DNA from: Anaeramoeba flamelloides
Lineage: Eukaryota > Metamonada > Anaeramoebidae
NCBI GenBank assembly: GCA_027625915.1
Contig: JANTQA010000036.1
Coordinates: forward strand, 1,793,501-1,857,500
Direction: 5' to 3'
DNA: 64,000 nucleotides
Made by a program: the position numbers and the translations under genes. Below the pieces are notes generated by a model. It worked only from the letters and a program-made list of their open reading frames with translations, had not been told where the DNA came from and searched no databases. Shown piece by piece: positions 48,993-59,800 of the stretch (the first letter of the stretch is position 1; the number at the start of each line of letters is the position of its first letter).

Positions 48993-49362
48993 TACTGATC
49001 AAGAGTTGATATATTTTTTTAATTTTTTATTCGAATATAAATTTTTTTTTACTAATAACGATGTAAAGTAAAATTATTAAAAATTAAATAAACAAAAAAA
49101 TTTGTAGAAAATTTTTTAGATTTTTTTTTTAGATAAAAAGTAAAATTCTTTAGCACAAAAGGATTTATTGTTTTGAGAAAAAAAAAAAAATTATTATTTT
49201 GATTTTTGAATATTTCAATCTATTGTCATACTCAAATGATTAATTATATCTTTGATGAACAAACATTTATTTAGAATTAAAATTTATTTCCAATCTTGAA
49301 TAAAGTTTGAAGATATAAAATGTCTTGGAAATTACAAATAAAAATAAATATAATAATTTAAT
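48993..49362. other. Spacer before the 5S rRNA gene
   Basis: T-rich 3' flank of the Lys-rich exon, then AT-rich spacer. No upstream polymerase III element is assignable by eye. Confidence 0.4.
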
Positions 49363-49483
49363 GTATTCGGCCATACCCAATTTAATAATCCTGGACACAT
49401 TCCGAACCCAGAAGATCAACGAATTGAGGGCTAAGCTAGTTAGTGAGATGGGGAACCTCTCGCGAACACTTGGTGCTGAATAC
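49363..49483 (+). rRNA. 5S ribosomal RNA
   Basis: 121 nt with the family's hallmarks. The ends GTATTCGGC and GCTGAATAC pair as a nine-pair helix I. The start is CGGCCATACC. Loop B/C contains CATTCCGAACCCAGAAGAT. The internal promoter region GGGCTAAGC...GAGATGGGGAACC corresponds to box A and box C of eukaryotic 5S genes. A T-run follows directly (from 49490), fitting polymerase III termination. Only one copy is seen, so here it is not in a visible tandem array. It stands alone between two protein genes. Confidence 0.95.
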
Positions 49484-49499
49484 TTTATTATTTTTTTTT
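49484..49499 (+). terminator. Polymerase III T-run terminator of the 5S gene
   Basis: A T-rich run starting a few bases after the 5S 3' end, including a run of nine or more T. This is the usual polymerase III stop signal. Given the AT-rich background, the position rather than the run itself is the evidence. Confidence 0.6.
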
Positions 49500-49677
49500 G
49501 AAATTATTTTTAATATGACGATTTTAAAATAATATTTTTTTTTTTTTTTTTTTTGGTGATCAGAATTTCTAAAAAAGAGCGAAATATTAAAACACTAACA
49601 AATAATAATGTTAGAGCAAGTAACTCTCTATGTAAAACCAGTCAGATACAATAATGAAAAATATTAATAATGTGCAA

Positions 49678-50198
49678 TTAAGGACTACATTCCCACCCTG
49701 AGGGGGTTAAGTAATTGTGTTATTTCACTTTCGCTTCTCAAAAAAATTTTTACAATCAAAAGAAATTGGACAAAAAAAAAAACATTTTTTGTAATCTTTA
49801 CTTTTTCACGAAGACTATTTCTAATTGTTATTTAATGAAAAAGACAAAAAAATAAATAACAAAAAAAATAATTGCAAACAATATCTTTTGGGGATTTTCA
49901 ACTGCATTTCAAATTTGAATACATTTCAAACTTCTAAAAGCAAATTTAAAAAATATGCAGAACAACTCTAGATAATAGTGTGAGTTCTGAAAGTTGAAAT
50001 GGAAATACTAAAATATTAAAATCAAAATCTAGCATGATCTAACAAGGTAAAAAAGGCAAAAAATGTAAAATTGTGAAAATTTATCGATTTTTTCTCAAAG
50101 ATATTCTCCTTGGACAAATATTACTTGGATTACATAACTTATTCAAGGCTGATTTTATCGACTATTTCACCGTTTTCACCTAAAAACGTAGTCCTTAA
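49678..50198. mobile_element. MITE with TTAAGGACTACRTT ends
   Basis: Left TTAAGGACTACATTCC and right AAAACGTAGTCCTTAA are inverted with TTAA at both edges, enclosing about 520 non-coding bases. The ends resemble the GGGACTAG family but the interior does not, so it is probably a sister family using the same target. Confidence 0.75.
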
Positions 50199-51699
50199 GA
50201 ACTACTTGTCAATATTCTCTTATATTTTAATATGAATATTTGGAAAAAAAAAAATAAATATACATTAATTTCTATAATGATAAAAGATCAAAGATCAAAT
50301 CGAAATAAAAATTAACTATACTAATACAACATAACTTATTCTTTGAAAAATAAAAGTAAAGATTTTGAAAATTTTTAATATTTTCAGAAATTTGGTTTCA
50401 TTTCAAAAATATTTGAATTTATTTTAACTTAGTATTACTATTGTAATTAACAATAAATTTATAAACTCAAAGACTATAATTTCAATAAAACTGGTCAAAA
50501 TTTCAATTTTTTTTTTTTAAAAATTTTGTAATTGGGTAAAACTCTGTACAACACACAAATTCAAAATTTAGTTTAATCAATACTTGTATCAAAATCCTAT
50601 TCTGCAAAGTCAACTTCACAATTGAGTTCATTTTAAGATAAAATAGAATTTAGGGTAAGGTATATAAATACTCTGAAAAATACTTTCTATGTAAATTTAC
50701 ACTCAGGAAAATAAATACATTTCTTAAATTCGGCTTGTTCTGCTAAGAATTTGTAAATTTTTTTTTGATCAATAAATTTTGTACTTTACTGAAATAAAAT
50801 TTTCTCTTCTTATATCAATTCAAACCATTTCAACACTTTAAATTCATTCACCAAAACTAATACCCATTTTTTATTAGTAAATTGTTATATTACAAAACAA
50901 GATAAAATATTTACTTTTGGGGACCAATAATAGGACAATGATAACATATCCAAAATGTAATATATTGTTGGGATTCTATTTATCTTAACTAAATATTTTT
51001 TCATTGTTTATAATTTATCAGAAAGTAAAAAAAACTGCTACAATTTAATTTTAATTAAATATTGGTATCATTCTTCGTATAACATCGTATTCTTTCAAGA
51101 AATCGTCTTACCAATTAGAATCTCTTTTAATTTAAATAAAATCTTTCTCAATTCATTGTGCTTATACACCCCTTGGAAAAACTAGAAAAATCACACATAC
51201 TTCAATATCATCTCCAATTCAAATTAACAATTATGAAAGTGAATAGGTTTATTAATTAAAAATATTACAAAAGTTTTTTTTATAAAAAATCTCAAATTAA
51301 AAAACAAAAATAGTAACAAAAAGATCAACTTCAGGTAATCGCTATAAAGGTGAAAAAAAAAATTAAAATTTTAATATTTGTTTTTTGATTTAAGCAAAAT
51401 TCCTATAGAATCCAATAAAAACTTTCTTTGAGTTTTCTGAAATACTAAAAAATTTCTTAATTTCCTAATTTAATATAAAAATTGAAAAAAAGATACAGAA
51501 GTTTAAAAAAGTATGATCTTTTTTTTTTTTTTTTTTTAATAATAGCCTGGAAACAGTTCTAATGAAGTTTCTTGACGGTATTCAGAGCTGTTCCAAAAAC
51601 TGTTTTTTATTTTTTAATCACACTTTATTAATATTACCCCAACTTTAATTATTATTCAGGTAGTGGATCTTTTTTAATTTTAGTCAAGTAAATAAGATT
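50199..51699. other. Non-coding stretch
   Basis: AT-rich sequence downstream of the minus-strand gene ending at 52192. No gene, RNA or clear element was supported. Confidence 0.4.
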
Positions 51700-51850
51700 A
51701 TTATTTAATTATTATAATATTTTGTTTATTTTTATTACTCCTTTCTCACAATAAATAAATAAATATTTTAATTATTTTTCTTTTTCTCCTTTTTTTATCT
51801 TGATAACTTTTCTTTATTTACATCTTCCTGTGAATAAATAAATAAATATG
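51700..51850 (+). repeat. Two tandem LINE 3' tails
   Basis: TTACTCCTTTCTCACAATA followed by AAATAAATAAAT at 51735-51765. A second, more diverged tail (ATTTTAATTATTTTTCTTT ... TGAATAAATAAATAAAT) runs to about 51848. Both match the 3' ends at 21655-21800 and 58226-58360. They are extreme 5' truncations. Confidence 0.65.
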
Positions 51851-52072
51851 ACTCTTATTTTTTTAGTATTTAAATTTAAAGAATTGAATGTAATATTTAA
51901 TAATTTTTTTTAAATCTATTTAAATTTGGAAAACCTGTTAAATAAAGTAGATTAAGTCCTTAACTCTTTCATGTGAAAAAGGGAAAAAGAAATATTGAAA
52001 GAAAAAAAAAAAAGTAAAAGAAAAAGAAATAATTTTATTATTTGAAACAAAATGCTTAACTTCAGTTGGCTA

Positions 52073-52073
52073 T

Positions 52074-52107
<34 letters not shown>
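52073..52107. repeat. (TA)n microsatellite
   Basis: Uninterrupted TA run of about 35 bases in the 3' flank of the minus-strand gene that ends at 52192. Confidence 0.95.
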
Positions 52108-52110
<3 letters not shown>

Positions 52111-52191
52111 GATAATAACCTGAATTTTCTTAATTTTTTTTTTTTTTAACAAAATAAAAATAATGATAAAAATAAAATCAAATCAAAATTC

Positions 52192-54025
52192 TTAAATATT
52201 GTATACAATTATTTTTTTGACTAATTCGCCTTCTTTCAATATTAAAAAAGGGAAAATGATAAAAATTGGGTCACCTTCATCAATTTCATCTGAGATTGAT
52301 TCCAAATAATGATGAATTTTTGGATTGAATTCAAAGTCAATTTGGAATTTACATTCATAATCAATCATTTCCAAATTCCAAAAGAATTTGATTGTATTTA
52401 TAATAAAAGCCACCAACGCACTTTCAACCTGTAATAGTGCCTTTTGCGATTCGTTTTGCTCCTGTTGACTTAAACCTGAAATAAATTTCTTTAAAATATT
52501 GGATCCTGCTTCTTTAAAATATTGCAAATCAATCGTGTTTATTCCCAATTTTTGTAAGCCATTATTCTGCTCGAATTTTAATATTAAATCAACTACGTTC
52601 CCATGGCACAATTTAATGAGTTGATGGAATTTCCATAAAATACCAGAAAAATCGAAAATCCATTCCTGGAAAAATTCTTCTAAGGGTTCAATAAATGATT
52701 CGTATAAGTCATCAAAATCATTATTAACTTCCATTTCAATAAGTTTATATAAATCACCTCTTGACATGGTAATTTCGTTAGTTTCTTGTATTGGGGTTTT
52801 TGTCAAGATTTCTTTTTTATTATTTTTTTCCCTTTCACTCTCACTCCCATTCTCACTTCCACTTTCACTCCCACTTCCACTCCCACTTTCCTTCTCCTTT
52901 TCAGTTTCATTATTGTTTTCATTTATAATTTCATCCTCTTTTTCATTTTGGGAATCAGAATCCGAAAAAAACATTAATTTATTTTCCTTTTTAAAAGAAT
53001 TCTTCCTTTTATTCTCCTCCCCATTAATAAACTGCGTGTTATTTAATATTTCTTTTTTTTGTTTCTTGATTTTTTTTATTTTTTTGCGGAGCCTTTTCTT
53101 TTTTTCGAATATCTTTTTTAATTGAATCTCTTTTTCCTTTAATTTTTGCTTATCGGGATTTTGTTTACCAACAATTTGATCAATTTCATCTTGGATTTCA
53201 TGAAGCAATATTTTGTCTTTTAATGAGAGTTTCCATTTTTTCCTTATTTGAATGAATTTAAGATTTTGTTTTTCAAGTAAATGTTCAACAGTTTTTATTT
53301 TCTTTTCTTTTTTAATTTTCTGAATTTTGTTTTCAATTTTGTTATAGTCAATTAAAAATTTTTTGATATCGTTTTTTAAGATTTGAAAATCCGATTTTTG
53401 TTGGTCAATTAATTTTTTCATTTCTTCAGAATCAGAAGCTAAATTTAAATTTTCTTCACTTGAAATTGTTTCAGAATCTTCAATTTCATTAGAGTAGGCT
53501 TCTGATTCGGATTCGGACTCTGATTCGGACTCTGATTCCTCTTCGGAACTTTTTGTTTCTTTTTCTTTTTCACTTTCATTTCCACTTTCGCTTTCATCTC
53601 CGTTTGACGAAGAAATTGAATTATCTTTTGATTTTTTTTTCTTGCCAATTAATTCTTTTTTTTTTTTCTTCTCTTTTTTGTGATTTGGTTTAATACCAGT
53701 TTTTCGTCTGTTACCAGAACTAGAACCCACACTCAAGTTTGAACCATTTTGTGAACTAGATTCAGAATTCGAAACAGATTCGGATTTTGATCTAGATTTA
53801 GTTTTAGATTTCTTTTTGTTTTTTTTATTTATTTTTTTTTTTTTTTCATCATCGGATCCAGAGCTAGAATTGGAACTTGATTCATTTTGTGAACTAGATT
53901 CAGAATTAGAAACAGATTCGGATTTTGATCCAGATTTATGTTTTGTTTTTGTTTTTGTTTTTGTTGTTTTCTTTTTATTGTTTTCATCATCGGATCCAGA
54001 GCTAGAATTGGAACTTGATTCAGAG

Positions 54026-54062
<37 letters not shown>

Positions 54063-54069
54063 CAGAATA
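52192..54069 (-). CDS. Acidic Ser/Lys-rich coiled-coil protein with helical C-terminal domain (5' exon missing)
   Basis: The open frame reaches back to 54069, where a TATAG acceptor precedes it; no ATG lies in the first part, so at least one upstream exon is missing. The exon codes 625 residues. It starts with a (Ser-Gly)n run, then a 46-residue unit (SKSESVSNSESSSQN, SSSGSDDE) present twice. A Lys-rich block and a Ser/Glu tract follow, then a long coiled-coil (SDFQILKNDIKKFLIDYN to KKKRLRKKIKKIKK), a second acidic (Ser-Gly/Glu) tract, and a compact helical domain of about 150 residues (MSRGDLYKLIEMEVNNDF to FFWNLEM). The C-terminal domain has a globin-like rhythm but lacks a clear proximal His. 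I do not recognise a family. Low-complexity acidic and basic blocks would suit a nuclear or scaffold protein, which is inference only. Confidence 0.72.
53750..54025. repeat. 138-bp in-frame tandem duplication in coding sequence
   Basis: GAACTAGATTCAGAATT occurs at 53753 and 53891, and CATCGGATCCAGAGCTAG-type sequence near 53848 and 53986. The period is 138 bases (46 codons), so the duplication keeps the frame. The two copies differ at some positions and in the Lys/Thr-rich spacer, so it is not brand new. Confidence 0.85.
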
Positions 54070-54299
54070 CTATACATCATTCTACACCATTTCCATACTT
54101 TCTAAATTTTTGTACTAAAATATCAATTAATCATGGCCATTTTTCTTATCATTTACCAATGCCTATATAAATAGCAATCCATTATTTTAAATTATATCAA
54201 AAATATTATTCTTAAAATTATTATTGTTAATAAAAGCATAATACCTTAATCAAACTTTTTCTATTTTCTTTATAAAACAGATATAGTCCTATAAAAAGT

Positions 54300-55950
54300 T
54301 ATCAATATACTTCTATTTGGAATTTTTGTTATTTTTTTTTTAATATATATTGTGGGATTTTCTTTATATTTTATTTTTGTTTTCAACTAAGAATATCTAT
54401 TTATGAACTTTGTGTTATTTTTTAGTTGTATTATGAAATTTTTAGATTTGTTTCAATTTTAAATTTTTGTACTAGGTTCTATTTTTTTTTATTTTTTGAA
54501 ATAATAGTTAAATTTCTTTAATTTTCTTTTTTGTTTATCAAATTAAAAAAAAATACAGGTTATTAGCATTAAAAAAATTTAGAATAATAGGGTTGGAATC
54601 TTTTATTTTCCTCTTTTATTGTAATTTTTTGAAAAGATAGGAACTTTTTGGTATTCTAAAACAATCAAAATTCCTATAAATCACTCTAATACAATCTCTA
54701 ACACAAATGATTATTTTTTTTCTAGTATTATTATTAGACCTAATTTTTTTAAAATATTCTTGAATTTTACATTGGGTATGAATATTAGATGTTTCTCTAA
54801 ATTAATTTTTATCTCTGATAATTTCAATTTATCTATTTCCAAATTATTATTTCATTATTTTTGATTTTGTAAAGTTTAGGTTTTTTGATAGATTTCACAG
54901 TCCAAATTTCAAATTTCTTTTCGAGTTTATATCTTTTTTTCTAAACATTAACCACAAATTGGTCAATTTATACTTCAGATTTTTAGATTATTCTTGCTTA
55001 AAAAAATTGATTAAATCTGACAATTATTTGTGACTTTTTTTTTATTATTGAGATATCAGTAATAATCAAAATCTTATGTACTAGATTAAATATAACTATA
55101 ACATAAAAGAATTACGAATGTATATTTAATTGAAAGATTTTTAATTTTACTCAATTAGTAAATTTTTATTAACAAATAATCATTTTTATTTTTTGAAGCT
55201 ATTTTTCATTTCTTAAAAGTTTTTTCTTTTTGTTTCTTCTTTTCATTCTAGGTTACTAAATACTTTATTTTGGATAATTTGATTAATTTTAGTGTTTTAT
55301 CAATATTATCTATGTGTTTGAAATTCTTTTGGGATTTGATAAATTATTATTAATTTTTTATCGATATGTGATATTCATCATTCTATTATTAAAATAAAGT
55401 CATCTGCAAACATATTTGAGCATGATAAAATAAAACTTTTTTTTTTCAACAAAGAAATTATTAATAAATCGACTTTAATAAAGGAGATGGAGGGCCGATA
55501 TCCCCTTGATAAAATCCATATTCCTTTTATTTTAATAATATTTTGGTAACCAAATTTATAATTTTTTCATTTTTATAATTCTTATTGAGAGTATAATGTA
55601 ATAATATATGACCAATTGTATCAAAACTTTTTTTTAATAAGGATTTTCACAAAATTAAAATTCTATATTTATATATTTATTTTTGAATTTTTTTTTTGTT
55701 CAAGGAATAAAATTTGAACTGCTATTCTTGAATGTAAAAATATAAATTAAAAAGCCAAATTGAGAATCTAAAAGTAGATTCCAATTTTCTTCTATTCCTT
55801 CATAATTTTGTTATAGAAATAATATGGATAAAATATTATTACTTGAGATTGGTGTATAATTTAGAAGAAGACCCCCATCTCTGGTTTTGTGAATAAATCA
55901 AATATTTCTTACTTTCATATATTTAATTTTATCTTAATTTACTTGACCAA
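54300..55950 (-). mobile_element. Decayed LINE reverse transcriptase
   Basis: On the minus strand, fragments in changing frames resemble non-LTR reverse transcriptase: an NYTPIS-like block with a following SQFGF (55700-55880), a QGDIGPPSPLL-like block (about 55480-55510) and MFADDFILII with the catalytic FADD box (about 55395-55425). Order and spacing fit RT motifs. Several stops and frame changes show it is inactive. It lies between the 5' side of the minus-strand gene at 52192-54069 and the UVRAG-like gene, perhaps within the former's missing first intron. Confidence 0.72.
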
Positions 55951-56059
55951 CCCAGTGTAGAAATAATTTATGAAAATTTTTTTAAAAAAGAAAATATTCT
56001 TTCATAGTCTTTTTTTAGGGTTTATTTTATAGAATTTTGAGAAAAAAAAAAGAAAAATT

Positions 56060-56560
56060 CAATTTTTTTAATCAGAATCAACCAAATATAGAGCTTTTTA
56101 GTAAGAATAGAAATAATAAACGTCAGACTAAAGTTGTAAATAATAATTGGAAATATCTGAAAAAAACCACAAGATTTCGGAAAAAATAAAAGGTTAAAAA
56201 CAATTTGGGTTCCCTTTCATTGGTCTTTCCCGTTCAAAATTTCTCTATTTCTTTAGGAAAAGAAAAATTGTTGGCAATAAGATTTTTAAATTGTAAATGT
56301 ATGAATTTTAAAAGAACATACAAAACCTCACTTTTCTTCATCTTAATTTGGAGTTTAAAACATTATTTTTTTCAAATTTAAAATTAAATTAAAAAAGAAT
56401 AAAGAAGAAAAGAAAAAAAAATAAGCAAAAAAAAAAAAAAAAAAGCATGATTCTGATCCTAAAAATAGAAAATTTATTTTGAGAATAATAATGAATTAAA
56501 CTCATAGACTATATTCTATTTTTCCAATAAAAATGGCCCCTTTGACAGAAAAAGAGTTTA
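56060..56560. repeat. 500-bp dispersed repeat, copy 2 (other copy 33240-33750)
   Basis: Similar to 33240-33750 in direct orientation over about 500 bases, with scattered substitutions and indels. It ends at AGAGTTTATA in both places. No coding frame. Confidence 0.65.
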
Positions 56561-56869
56561 TATTTGTCTTGAATCTCAAATAAATTAATTTAAAAAAAAA
56601 TGAATTTTAATTGGTAGTGTTTGCCGAAAACACTAATCTTTACTTTAATGTAAATAATTCTTCAAAATATATATAATGATTTAATTGGCATAAATATAAT
56701 ATAGTTGAATGATCTAATTTTGCATTTTTTAATCAAAAAAAAAAAAAAAAAAATTATCCACAAACTTTATGATTTAAAAAATAACAATAAGATTTTTCTT
56801 AAGATATTTTATTATTATTGGTTTATAACAATTTTAAAGAAGTAAAAAAAGCAAATAAGGATATATATA

Positions 56870-59800
56870 TTAATTTTTTTTTTGGTTTAATGAGATACGC
56901 TTCTCGTTGATTAGATGCGAATCGCTCCTTTTTTCATTTATTAAACGACTAGTTTTGATGTTTTTTTGATTTATTTGATTTGATTTATTTGTATTTTGCT
57001 GTGTATTGTTTATTTTAGTATTCTGTTTATTTGAAAAAGTCTTTCTATTTTGTTGACTAAAGAAAATTATTCGAAAAAATTTAAATAAATATTTATAATT
57101 TTATAATAGTTATTAATTAAGATTGTAAAAAAAAAACTAATAGAAATAAACAAGAAAAAGAAAAATATCCTTACGTTCCAGCATTAAAAAATGTTAATAA
57201 ATTTGCTAGAGTATGTTTTTTAGAAATAATATTCAAGTGTCTCGAATTTAAAATCTATTAATTATAATTTTTTAAAAAAAAAAGTTTTTAAAATTTTTAT
57301 TAAATAATTATTACAAAAAAAGAAAAGAAAGACTATAAAAAACTAGAATGTGAATGTGAATTTTACTTGTTGAATGTTTTTATTAATCATTAATACTGCA
57401 ACTTGAAATCGCTCATTTTGAACATTTTTTAGATATAATGGGAATCTATTTGTTTAAATATGTTTTTTAGTATTATTTATTTTAAATTTAAAATTGAATT
57501 TACTTTTTTTTTTTTTACAAAAAGAAAATAAAAAGGTTTTAACAAACTCTGGATCATTTAAATTTGTAACTTCATCACGTATTGTGGAACGCGATCCTCT
57601 TGGGTTTACTGGGTATCTAAGTGGTGTCTATAATTATTAAAAAAAAAAAAAAATTATTTTTTTAATAGAATAAAATTAAGATAAATTATAAAGATAATTG
57701 AATATTATTTCAAAAAAAAATTATTTTATTCGTATGAAAAAAGAAATCTTATTGTCTATATAGGAAATGTAGAAGAAATATACTTTAAAAGTAAAACTAC
57801 CAAGTGTTAAAATAGCTCAGTTTAAAAAATATACTAAATTATTTTACTCCTCATGTTTCAGGGGACGTGTCATCAAGTGCCGCCGAGTGCCTAGGTTTTC
57901 TTGAGGTTTTCTGTTTTATTTGTGAAGTGTTCTAGGTTTTTTTGAGTTTTCTATTTATTTAGAAAATCAATAGATTTTCGAAATAAAATAGAAAACTCAA
58001 AAAAACCTAACGAAAATCTATCGATTTTCTAAATAAACAGAAAACTCAAGAAAACCGAACGGCGCTTTTTTTTAATTTGAGAAATAAAAAGAAAATTTCA
58101 ATAATTTTCTTTTTATTTCTCAAAAAAAAAAAAAAGCTAATGATGGTTTTCCAGAATTCGAAAGAATTTAGTAAAATCAAGGATTTTACTCAATTCTATC
58201 AAATCCTGAAAAACCTAACGACAGTGGATAATTTTTAATTTGGTCATGTAAATGATACAATATTTTTTTACTTTAATATTTTAATTATTTTTCTTCTTCT
58301 CTTTTTTATTTAGTAAATTTTCTTTAATTACTCCTTTCTCACAATAAATAAATAAATTATACTAAATTACACCAAAATTACAAGAATTATTTTCAACTTT
58401 ATGAAATGTATATTTCTTTATCAATTCAGTTTTGTGAATTATTTAACCGTTTTATAAAATAAAAAAAAAAAAGACAAATGTAAAAAAATAGGTCATTGCA
58501 GACATGATCGACGCATTTTGGAAAAAATTATTTTTCCCACAATTTTAAAAATATCACCAAATATCAACTATATAACCCACTAAAAAACATGTTGTGTATC
58601 AGGACAATGATAAAAAGTGTAAATAAAAAATGAGAATAAATTTAATTTTTGTTCAAATGTTATTTTTTTCAAGTAAAAAAATTGGGTTTTTCAGAAAATA
58701 AACACGATGAAAAAAATTTGTGATAATTGGAAAATCATATTTATTAAATAATTGGTGAAGTGTTGAATTTCTTTTTAAACTTTTTCAATAATAATAACAA
58801 GGCTTTTTGGGTTATTCGTAGATTAAGATCTACTTACTATTAAAATTATTCCAGTTTAACAGAACTTAATTCTTTTGCAAATTCAAACAAAAAATCAGAT
58901 ACAATAAAAAATCTAACTCATAATAAATCAAATTAATTTTCAAATTGAAGATAAATCCTGAAAAATAATCTCCTCAAAAAAAATTACATCAATTGTCTAA
59001 AACAACAGGAATAATTGGTTGTAAATTACTTGATAAAAAGTAAAATTTTGTGATTATTAAATTATATTGCAAGAAGAAAAATAGCCAATAAATTGTGATA
59101 CGTTACGAAACCGCTGAAAGTAAAAAAAAAAAATTTTTTTTTTCATTTATTTATTTGTTTATTACAATCCTCAAAATGCCAAATGAAAGAGTAAATTAAA
59201 TTATTAATAATTCAATCAAGCAAAGAGGTTGAATTTAAAATAGATGAATTGTTTTAAAAAGGTGAATATTGATTATACACCGTTAAAATACAGTCAAAGA
59301 AGAACTGGAAATTTCAGTGCTATATTAGTGAATAAGAAAAAAAAAATTTTTTTTAACTCTAGTTGGGATTTTTATTCAATTTAAAGGTATGGGAAGAAGA
59401 TGGTGATGAAGAAGAATACAAATCATCTTTAAATTATTGGTTGTATGGTTATGCTTTTTAGAAATATTTAAATTCCACACCATCATAGCATTTAAGCTTT
59501 AATAGAGTTTATGAAAATAATTTAACTGAAGATAACTAAAAATAAAGAATGTATAAATGGTTGGTAGTATAATCGAGAATTTTTATTAATGGTAATGTAT
59601 ATAATGCTACAATAGATTAATAATATATGATATACATTCAATTGGGTAGCTATTGTTGTTGATGTAAAGATTTGATCAATTTTTCAACAAAGTTTAAACC
59701 AAAGAATAATAATGTTTTGTTCTGATATTTTGATTAAAAATTTCTTTTTTGTTGTTCATTTCAAAAAAAAAAAATTTTTTCTAAAGATCTCTTATTTGAT

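Noticed and set aside
53829-54080. Minus-strand frame with a (Ala-Leu)n run starting at an ATG, like a signal peptide
   Set aside because: It is the shifted reading of the (Ser-Gly)n tract; the Ser-rich frame continues for 625 codons while this one ends.
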